Assembly: GCA_027076245.1 (NCBI GenBank)
Contig: JALTKC010000251.1
Location: 1 to 5,307, forward strand
DNA from: Gammaproteobacteria bacterium
GTDB taxonomy: Bacteria; Pseudomonadota; Gammaproteobacteria; GRL18
Length of the DNA: 5,307 bases
Direction: 5' to 3'
Both the position numbers and the translations under genes were made by a program. The notes under the pieces are model-generated. The model saw only the letters and a list, made by a program, of their open reading frames with translations, was not told where the DNA came from and searched no databases. Below are positions 1 through 5,307 of the stretch, one piece after another (the stretch's first letter is position 1; every line of letters starts with the position of its first letter).

Positions 1-391
1 AGGCCTCTCTCTTCTCAGGTATATTCAAACTCTGAAATAAACTATTCAATTCCTTAAATCGAAAGGGTTTCTGTAGAGTGCCGACCACATTCAAACTATG
101 CTCTGAAGCCAATAAATGCGCCGATTGAAGTACTCCTGAATCGAAGCCACTGATCAGAATAATCTGTGCTTTACTGTTTATGGATGACAAATATCGAATA
201 ATTTCAATGCCATCCATTTCCGGCATAACCAGATCAATCATTAATACATCCGCACAGTTTTTATACCAGCGGATAAATTTTAATGGATTGGTAAATTTTT
301 TTACCTCATAACCATTTTTGATTGCAACATCCGAAGCAAATTCGGTCATGGCATGTTCATCATCAATAATTATCAAACGAGCTTTACTCAT
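1..391 (-). CDS. Response regulator, receiver domain, 3' end cut off by window edge (output domain unseen)
   Basis: The first 130 residues of a CheY-like receiver domain are visible; the gene continues past the left edge. Phosphorylation-site residues are all present: acidic pair D10-D11 (IIIDDE), phosphoacceptor D53 in MIDLVMPEMDG, switch residue S81 in LISGF, and K108 in LQKPF. The ATG directly follows the TAA stop of the hybrid kinase gene with no gap (TAAATG), so translation is probably coupled, with a weak GGA seven bases before the start. By family knowledge, receivers with a C-terminal stretch like NVVGTLQKPF are often fused to EAL cyclic-di-GMP phosphodiesterase domains. After residue 120 the sequence becomes charged and linker-like (PEKREA), which suggests a further domain rather than an immediate stop. 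That output is inference; a stand-alone receiver or another effector is equally compatible. The receiver call itself is very secure. Confidence 0.93.
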   Translation of the reverse strand, partial: MSKARLIIIDDEHAMTEFASDVAIKNGYEVKKFTNPLKFIRWYKNCADVLMIDLVMPEMDGIEIIRYLSSINSKAQIILISGFDSGVLQSAHLLASEHSLNVVGTLQKPFRFKELNSLFQSLNIPEKREA

Positions 392-401
392 TTATTTATC
401 C
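389..401 (-). promoter_or_regulatory. Stop-start junction TAAATG with weak GGA ribosome binding site
   Basis: The TAA stop of the hybrid kinase (392-394) is immediately followed by the ATG of the response regulator (389-391). A short GGA at 399-401, inside the last codons of the hybrid kinase, is seven bases upstream and is the only Shine-Dalgarno-like element. Expression of the regulator probably depends on re-initiation after the hybrid kinase. Confidence 0.6.
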
Positions 402-2449
402 AGTATTGTACGTATTCTCTGAGCCAGTTCCCGTTTACGATAAGGTTTATTCAACAGATTCTCTGTAAAACACGCCAAACCATTCTGGGCTATACTTTTA
501 GAGGTAAAGCCGGTAGTTAACAGGACTTTTAGTTTTGGATATAATTGAGTGGCCTTTTGTGCCAGTTCATATCCGTTTATACTGCCCGGCATAACCACAT
601 CACTGAACAACAGTTGTATTGACGGTTCTTTATCCAGCATAAACAGAGCCTCATCGGCATTATCTGCACGAAAAGTACGATAACCTAAATCGGTTAAATA
701 TTTATCCGCAAGCTCCAGTAAATTCACTTCATCATCTACAATTAATATGGTTTCTGAACCAGAAGGCATATCACTTTCATCCGAGGTAAGCGCTTTTTCT
801 TCACTATCAGAACGAGGCAGATACATTCTGATAGTAGTCCCAATACCCGCTTCTGAATAAATCTTAATATGGCCATTTATTTTTTTAACAAAACCATACA
901 CCATAGACATTCCCAGGCCGGTTCCTTTACCGTCTGTCTTGGTGGTAAAAAACGGTTCGAAGATGTGCTCCAGAGTATTTTTATCCATACCAATCCCTGT
1001 GTCACTGAGCATGACCTGCACATACTCACCCGGACTGGCTTCCGGGTTTAGTTCAAAATAAGATTCATCCAGAATAATATTGCTTGTCTCAACAATTAAT
1101 TTTCCAGCATTAGGCATGGCATCTCTTGAATTGATAACCAGATTTAAAATAGCATCCTGAAAGTCACCGACATCACAGCGAGTTAACCACAGGTTATCCG
1201 CCAGATAATACTGCACATCGATTTCAGGTGTCAGTGTGCGACTGATCATATTTTTCAGCTCAGATAACTGCTTATTAACATCCATAATATCCAGGTGTTT
1301 TTCCTGACGGCGAGAAAATGTTAATAACTGCCGCGTCAGGTCAATACAGCGTAAAGTGGATTTACTGGCCAGATTAATCCATTTAGACACCGTCTGATCA
1401 TTTTTAAACTGTTCTTCAAGAAAATCCAGGTAGCCTATAACCACACCCAGCTGGTTATTAAAGTCATGTGCAATGCCGCCTGTTAACTGACCAATAGCCT
1501 CCATTTTCTGGGATCGCCGTAGTGCTTCTTCTATTTGGTATTCTCTGCTGACATCACGGCAAACCAGAATAACACCCAGTATTTCCCCTTGTTTACTCAA
1601 AATAGGTGCCGCACTATCAGCAATTTGATATTCAGTACCATCCTTGCGAATTAAAACAGTATGATTTGCCAGCCCTACAATTTTTCCAATTTCCAGAACC
1701 TTATCCACCGGGTTGGCCACTCGTTCTCGGCTGTCCGCATTTACAATATTAAATATATCGGTCAGCAGTCTGCCTTTACATTCCTCAATTTTCCAGCCTG
1801 TCAGGGTTTCTGCTACAGGATTTAAATGAGTAATACAGCCATTGGCATCGGTTGTGAACACCGCATCACCAATAGAATCCAGGGTTACCTGCAAACGCTC
1901 CCGTTGCTCATATAGCAGTCGGTTACTTTCAATCAGCTCAGCACGGCTGTGTTCCAGTTTGAGAATATCACGATAGGCTCTTAAACTGGCAACAACGACA
2001 GTAAACAGTTTTTGTGCCGTCAGTTCAGCTTTTTCAACATAGTCATTGATGTCATAACCGAGGATTACATCACGTTCCGGTGCCGCACCAGGCTGCCCTG
2101 TTCTTAAAACAATACGCACCTTATGGTTGTCCAGTTCATTACGAATAGTCTGTACCAGTTGCAGGCCGGCATCTTCCGTTTCCATAACCACATCCAGCAG
2201 TACCAAAGCAACATCCAACTGATTTCTTAATATACTGACGGCATCCCTGGCATTATAAGCATGTAAAAACTTGAGGGATTTATCCTCAAAACTAAAGTCT
2301 GCAAGGGTTAGTCTGGTAATCTGATGTATTTCTGGTTCATCATCTACAATCAGAATTTTCCAGCAATTTTCTGTTCCTGACGGTTGAGTAATGGACAGGT
2401 CTTCAGAATTATCCTCATCATCAAACAGCAGGTCATCATCTACATCCAT
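392..2449 (-). CDS. Hybrid sensor histidine kinase/response regulator (REC-PAS-HisKA-HATPase-REC)
   Basis: This is a soluble 685-residue hybrid kinase without membrane segments. Domains in order: an acidic tail (10 of the first 17 residues are D or E); receiver 1 at about 32-152 with D36-D37, phosphoacceptor D86 in LLDVVMETEDAG, T117 in RTGQPG and K140; a coiled linker at 160-190; a PAS domain at about 187-308; a HisKA domain with H328 in GGIAHDFNNQLG; an ATPase domain with N-box NLVINSRDA (436-444), DTGIGMD (483-489), FEPFFTTK (497-504) and GKGTGLGMS (507-515); receiver 2 at about 567-685 with D572-D573, D617 in FSDVVMPG, T645/T646 and K668. The H-box and ATPase match the NtrB-like/HPK4 kinases typical of hybrids. 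Receiver 1, with its DDDLLFDDE leader and RTGQPG...YDINDY signature, is the type also found ahead of DUF3369/HD-GYP proteins. All catalytic residues are intact. It sits 15 bases after the membrane kinase gene and abuts the response regulator gene, so it is likely the middle component of a phosphorelay. Its PAS ligand is unknown. Confidence 0.96.
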   Translation of the reverse strand: MDVDDDLLFDDEDNSEDLSITQPSGTENCWKILIVDDEPEIHQITRLTLADFSFEDKSLKFLHAYNARDAVSILRNQLDVALVLLDVVMETEDAGLQLVQTIRNELDNHKVRIVLRTGQPGAAPERDVILGYDINDYVEKAELTAQKLFTVVVASLRAYRDILKLEHSRAELIESNRLLYEQRERLQVTLDSIGDAVFTTDANGCITHLNPVAETLTGWKIEECKGRLLTDIFNIVNADSRERVANPVDKVLEIGKIVGLANHTVLIRKDGTEYQIADSAAPILSKQGEILGVILVCRDVSREYQIEEALRRSQKMEAIGQLTGGIAHDFNNQLGVVIGYLDFLEEQFKNDQTVSKWINLASKSTLRCIDLTRQLLTFSRRQEKHLDIMDVNKQLSELKNMISRTLTPEIDVQYYLADNLWLTRCDVGDFQDAILNLVINSRDAMPNAGKLIVETSNIILDESYFELNPEASPGEYVQVMLSDTGIGMDKNTLEHIFEPFFTTKTDGKGTGLGMSMVYGFVKKINGHIKIYSEAGIGTTIRMYLPRSDSEEKALTSDESDMPSGSETILIVDDEVNLLELADKYLTDLGYRTFRADNADEALFMLDKEPSIQLLFSDVVMPGSINGYELAQKATQLYPKLKVLLTTGFTSKSIAQNGLACFTENLLNKPYRKRELAQRIRTILDK

Positions 2450-2466
2450 TATATACAGCTACTCCT
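2450..2466 (-). promoter_or_regulatory. Ribosome binding site of the hybrid kinase gene, overlapping the upstream stop codon
   Basis: The minus strand reads AGGAG at 2462-2466, twelve bases before the ATG at 2447-2449. The TAG stop of the membrane kinase (2465-2467) shares two bases with this Shine-Dalgarno sequence. Ribosomes terminating on the upstream gene would therefore sit on the binding site of the next, which favours coupled translation. The spacer is somewhat longer than usual. Confidence 0.7.
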
Positions 2467-5152
2467 AGTTTTTATTAGCAGGAAAGGTAATTTCAAAACG
2501 GGTACCCTGCCCTAGCTTAGTATAACATTGTATCGTACCCGACAGGGTTTGTGAGACAAGATTAAAGATAATGCTCATACCCAGGCCGCTGCCGCCCTGA
2601 CCGCGACGGGTAGTAAAAAATGGTTCATAAATATGTTTAACAACACCTTCATCCATTCCCTTACCGTCATCAGAGTATTGGATAATGGCCATATTGTCCT
2701 TTGATTCGACCTTTATCTGAATATTTCCTTGTGTATGACTGGCATCATAGGCATGAACCAGTGAATTTATTAACAAATTAGTAATAATCTGCGACAATGC
2801 CCCGGCTACCGTCTGCACCTCCAGATGTTCATCACCACTGATAGCAATCTTATGCTGAGTATGTTTAAGTTTTGGGTGCAGACTGGTTATTACTTCATTT
2901 ATATATTTCATTAAGTTAAATACCCTGATGTCCTGACTGGACTGGTCCACTGCGACCTGCTTAAAACTGCGTATAAGTTCTGCAGCACGTTCAAGATTAC
3001 TCTGAATGGTTTCTGCCGTAGGCAGGGCATTATCAATAAAGCGGTTAAAATCCGATTTTTTCAGTTCCCCGCGATTAAAAGCTCTTTCCAGTTTCTCTAT
3101 CTGTACCTGCAGATGACTGCTGCCAGTCACAGCTATACCAACCGGTGTGTTAATCTCATGAGCCACACCGGCTACCAGATCCCCCAGGGCGGCCATTTTT
3201 TCCGCCTGTATTAACTGCGCTTCTGTTTTTTCCTTCCGTTTTAGAATAACCTCCTTAAAATTCGAAATTGCACGGGCAATCTGGCCGATTTCATCATGTT
3301 TATTAACCAGCGGCACTTCCACATTATCCTCATTAGCCAGTTGGTTTATAACCCCCACTAACTGACGAATTGGATTGGCTATACTGCGCGTTAATAATAC
3401 CGCAGCAGCAACACCAACAACCAGAGAAAGTACCAGTGTCGTCAAAATAACAAATACGGCTGTTTTTCTACTGGCATCGGCTTTCTGCTGGGTAATTAGG
3501 CGTACCGTATTGGCCAGTTTTTCTATTTTCCTGGCGGCACTAATCATTCGCTTCTGCTGATTATGCTGTTCATTAATGGTCACAACCATATCTTCAAATT
3601 CTTTCAGATAGGTTTTAGCCGCAAGGATGATTTTTTTCGCCAGTTCCTGGTTCTGGCTGTCCTGAAAACGCCCTTTAAGTAATTCTGCCTGCCTAACCGC
3701 CTGAGATACCAGAGAACGGGTCATTTCTGCATAAGCTTTTTCCTGCCGCAGAAGATAGTTTTTTTCCTGCTGACGAGCTTCACCCATTAGTTTAATAATT
3801 TGATTAGCCGTATCCGCCTTTATTCTTTTATCCAGACGCTGTTCAGAAGAGCGAGTAGAAATCTTCTCCAGCCGCTGCAATTCAAGTTTCTGTACTTCTC
3901 GTAACCGAGAGGACAGGTCTTCTACTTTACGCCCCAGTGCGGCCATTGAATCCTGAGCACGAATATTGGCTTCTGTGATCTCAACCACATCACTAAACTC
4001 TTTTAAATACTGCTGTGCCGCCAGTATAATCTGCGCCACCAGTTCCTTATTCTGCTTATCCTGAAAGCGCTCACGAAGTGCTTTAGCTTCGTTAATCATA
4101 CGACTAACAAGCTCCTCTGTTACTTCCGCATAAGAGAGTTCTTTACGTAAGAGAAAGTTTTTTTCCTGCTGACGGGCTTCCCCCATGTATTTTATAATAC
4201 GGTTTGCCGCATCCGCTTTTTCTCTTTTATCCCGTTTTAAGGCCGCTTTGGAATTACTGCTTTCCAGCTTCAGCAGTTCCTGCTTCTGATCTTCTCTTAA
4301 TTGCACAGAAAAATCTTCTACATTTCGACCCAGTGTGATCATGGTTTTTAAAGCGGTATTACTGCGTTTTTTTCCCTCAATCACCTTATTCAGCTCATCT
4401 AAATAAGCTTCTGCCGTCTGAATAATTTGTTCCGCAAGTGCCTTGTTCTCCTGATCCTTAAAATGATAACTGGCTGCCCGTGCCTGAATAATCAATCGAT
4501 CCACCAGTGAACGGGCCTCTTCAGCATAACGCTGGTTATTACGTAACAGAAAGTTTTTTTCCTGCTGACGAGCACGCCCCATTAACTTAATCATTCTATT
4601 GGCATCATCGGCCTTTTCACGTTTCTCCTGACGCTGTACCGATGAATTCACCGCCAGGGTTTCCAGACGCTGTAATTCTTTTTTCTGATCGTCTCTTAAA
4701 CTGACAGCTGTATTTTCAAGCTGACGACCCTGAGTCACCATTTTGCTCAGATTAACGTCCTTTTTATAATTCAGGTTTACAAAACTCTGAAACTCATTTT
4801 TATAATTATCCAGTTCAGTGAGTAATTTTCTAACCGTCTGTTTATCATCAAGGGAGATGGATTTTTCGAGGATTTTAGTATTGTCACGGATGGACTCAAT
4901 AGCATGAAAGGTTTCTTTAATGTGGCCTTGATCACCACGGAGCATATAGTTTTTTTCATCCTGTCTGGCTGCCCGCAAAGCACTCACCAGATCGATAGCT
5001 TTATTCGCCAGTTGCTGTGAACGTGCCTGCGACTCCAGCGTCTGCCATCCAACCAGGCCGACTATCAGTGTCAGCACCAAAATTATGCCGACACCAATAG
5101 TCAGTCGGATACCAATACGCAGGTTATTCCATAACTCATATACATTTAACAC
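2465..5152 (-). CDS. Membrane sensor histidine kinase with four tandem HBM-like helical repeats, HAMP, HisKA and HATPase
   Basis: This 895-residue inner-membrane kinase has a 14-residue cytoplasmic tail, TM1 at about 15-36 and a very large extracytoplasmic helical region at 37-562. TM2 follows at about 564-587, then a HAMP domain at about 586-640 (P594, HDEIGQ at 619-624). The dimerisation helix carries H665 in AGVAHEINTPVG, and the ELIRSFKQVAVDQ stretch (725-737) is typical of one HPK4 subgroup. The ATPase domain has N-box NLLINSLVHA (792-801), DDGKGMD (828-834), YEPFFTTR (842-849) and GGSGLGMSI (853-861). There is no receiver, so phosphate must go to another protein, plausibly the hybrid kinase or the response regulator downstream. 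The sensor region holds four ~132-residue repeats resembling the helical bimodular (HBM) sensors of chemoreceptors and kinases. The GTG start is chosen because in-frame stops lie just upstream and the next usable codons fall inside TM1; it has only a weak GGA twelve bases upstream. Ligand unknown. Confidence 0.95.
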   Translation of the reverse strand: MLNVYELWNNLRIGIRLTIGVGIILVLTLIVGLVGWQTLESQARSQQLANKAIDLVSALRAARQDEKNYMLRGDQGHIKETFHAIESIRDNTKILEKSISLDDKQTVRKLLTELDNYKNEFQSFVNLNYKKDVNLSKMVTQGRQLENTAVSLRDDQKKELQRLETLAVNSSVQRQEKREKADDANRMIKLMGRARQQEKNFLLRNNQRYAEEARSLVDRLIIQARAASYHFKDQENKALAEQIIQTAEAYLDELNKVIEGKKRSNTALKTMITLGRNVEDFSVQLREDQKQELLKLESSNSKAALKRDKREKADAANRIIKYMGEARQQEKNFLLRKELSYAEVTEELVSRMINEAKALRERFQDKQNKELVAQIILAAQQYLKEFSDVVEITEANIRAQDSMAALGRKVEDLSSRLREVQKLELQRLEKISTRSSEQRLDKRIKADTANQIIKLMGEARQQEKNYLLRQEKAYAEMTRSLVSQAVRQAELLKGRFQDSQNQELAKKIILAAKTYLKEFEDMVVTINEQHNQQKRMISAARKIEKLANTVRLITQQKADASRKTAVFVILTTLVLSLVVGVAAAVLLTRSIANPIRQLVGVINQLANEDNVEVPLVNKHDEIGQIARAISNFKEVILKRKEKTEAQLIQAEKMAALGDLVAGVAHEINTPVGIAVTGSSHLQVQIEKLERAFNRGELKKSDFNRFIDNALPTAETIQSNLERAAELIRSFKQVAVDQSSQDIRVFNLMKYINEVITSLHPKLKHTQHKIAISGDEHLEVQTVAGALSQIITNLLINSLVHAYDASHTQGNIQIKVESKDNMAIIQYSDDGKGMDEGVVKHIYEPFFTTRRGQGGSGLGMSIIFNLVSQTLSGTIQCYTKLGQGTRFEITFPANKN
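3467..5008 (-). repeat. Four tandem ~132-codon repeats encoding the sensor domain
   Basis: The extracytoplasmic part of the membrane kinase is an in-frame internal repeat. Copy 1 is at about 4613-5008 (residues 49-180), copy 2 at 4217-4612 (181-312), copy 3 at 3818-4216 (313-445) and copy 4 at 3467-3817 (446-562, ending at TM2). Each copy has an early ARQ(Q/D)EKN(F/Y)(L/M)LR motif, whose Arg falls at residues 63, 195, 327 and 460. Copies 1-3 also share a later LR(D/E)xQKxEL..LE helix and end in KR(E/I)K. Copy 1 is the most diverged; copies 2-4 share ADxANxxIK.MG ahead of the motif. At DNA level copies 2 and 3 share an identical 20-base core (4551-4570 and 4155-4174), and copy 4 differs from it at one base (3756-3775). 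The motif and the all-helical composition resemble HBM sensors; that assignment is moderately confident, while the repeat itself is directly visible. Confidence 0.9.
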
Positions 5153-5307
5153 TATAGTAAGATATCCATAATTGTCTATTCATTATTTCAGCCAGGGATA
5201 CACCAAATAAGTTTAGATAACAAAGAATAACTTGTCCAGAATGTGTAAAATAAATTTCTAACAGACACTTAGGGGTTACTATTCCCGGTTTTCTCTATAC
5301 TACGAAT
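5153..5307. other. Intergenic region upstream of the membrane kinase gene
   Basis: These 155 bases carry no plausible gene. They hold the weak promoter candidate, a short leader with a weak GGA (5165-5167) before the GTG, and a more GC-rich patch near 5270-5290 with runs of G and C. No hairpin followed by a T-run, tRNA or recognisable riboswitch is visible. What lies beyond the right edge is unknown. Confidence 0.6.
5210..5238 (-). promoter_or_regulatory. Candidate sigma-70 promoter for the three-gene operon
   Basis: On the minus strand TGGACA (5233-5238, five of six matches to the -35 consensus) is followed after 17 bases by TAAACT (5210-5215, four of six matches to the -10 consensus). Transcription would start near 5203 and leave a leader of about 50 bases before the GTG. 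No other gap in the window is long enough to hold the operon promoter, but the match is imperfect and the surrounding DNA is AT-rich, so chance similarity is possible. Confidence 0.3.

Noticed and set aside
869..1051. Open frame of 60 codons on the plus strand
   Set aside because: It lies opposite the ATPase domain of the hybrid kinase, whose frame is fully supported by catalytic motifs. The peptide has no recognisable features, so it is an antisense shadow.
3375..3560. Open frame of 61 codons on the plus strand with a hydrophobic stretch
   Set aside because: It lies opposite TM2 and the end of the fourth repeat of the sensor kinase; its hydrophobic character is a by-product of the opposite strand's codons.
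4777..4983. Open frame of 68 codons on the minus strand within the sensor kinase
   Set aside because: It is an alternative frame over repeat 1, whose true frame is shown by the repeat motif. It has no family resemblance and no good ribosome site.
3467..5008. DNA repeats considered as a mobile or CRISPR-type array
   Set aside because: The period is about 396-399 bases, fully in frame, and similarity follows protein-level motifs. This is an internal gene duplication, not a spacer array or insertion element.
2465..5152. Possible chemoreceptor (methyl-accepting protein), given the HBM-like sensor and HAMP domain
   Set aside because: The cytoplasmic part has a complete H-box and all ATPase boxes and lacks the chemoreceptor signalling hairpin, so it is a histidine kinase.
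5296..5301. TATACT on the plus strand resembling a -10 box for a divergent gene
   Set aside because: No acceptable -35 element lies 16-18 bases upstream and no gene is visible before the window ends.

Overview
The window is a compact, AT-leaning stretch of bacterial DNA from a probable gammaproteobacterium. That assignment rests on the style of the signalling proteins and on gene packing; the sequence shows nothing that fixes genus or species. All genes lie on the minus strand and read from right to left. Together they look like one signal-transduction operon. I see no mobile elements, RNA genes, CRISPR arrays or attachment sites.

In transcription order, the first 155 bases at the right edge (5153-5307) are non-coding leader and promoter DNA. 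Next comes an 895-residue membrane sensor histidine kinase (2465-5152, GTG start). It has a large extracytoplasmic region made of four tandem ~132-residue helical repeats, then a second membrane segment, a HAMP domain and a kinase core with no receiver. After 15 bases follows a 685-residue soluble hybrid kinase (392-2449) with the order receiver, PAS, HisKA, ATPase, receiver. With zero spacing (stop and start abut as TAAATG) comes a response regulator (1-391) that runs off the left edge; its receiver domain is complete in the window, its output domain is not.

An inferred working model follows. The membrane kinase senses something outside the cytoplasm and passes phosphate to a receiver, plausibly the N-terminal receiver of the hybrid kinase. 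The hybrid kinase integrates this with a PAS-sensed cytoplasmic signal and phosphorylates its own C-terminal receiver and/or the downstream regulator. The receiver of that regulator resembles those fused to EAL phosphodiesterase domains, so a cyclic-di-GMP output is possible but lies outside the window.

The feature most worth a second look is the fourfold repeat in the sensor. Each copy carries an ARQ(Q/D)EKN(F/Y)(L/M)LR motif at near-perfect 132/132/133-residue spacing, and an A7C tract in the same reading phase. The rest of the window is well-made but conventional two-component machinery.
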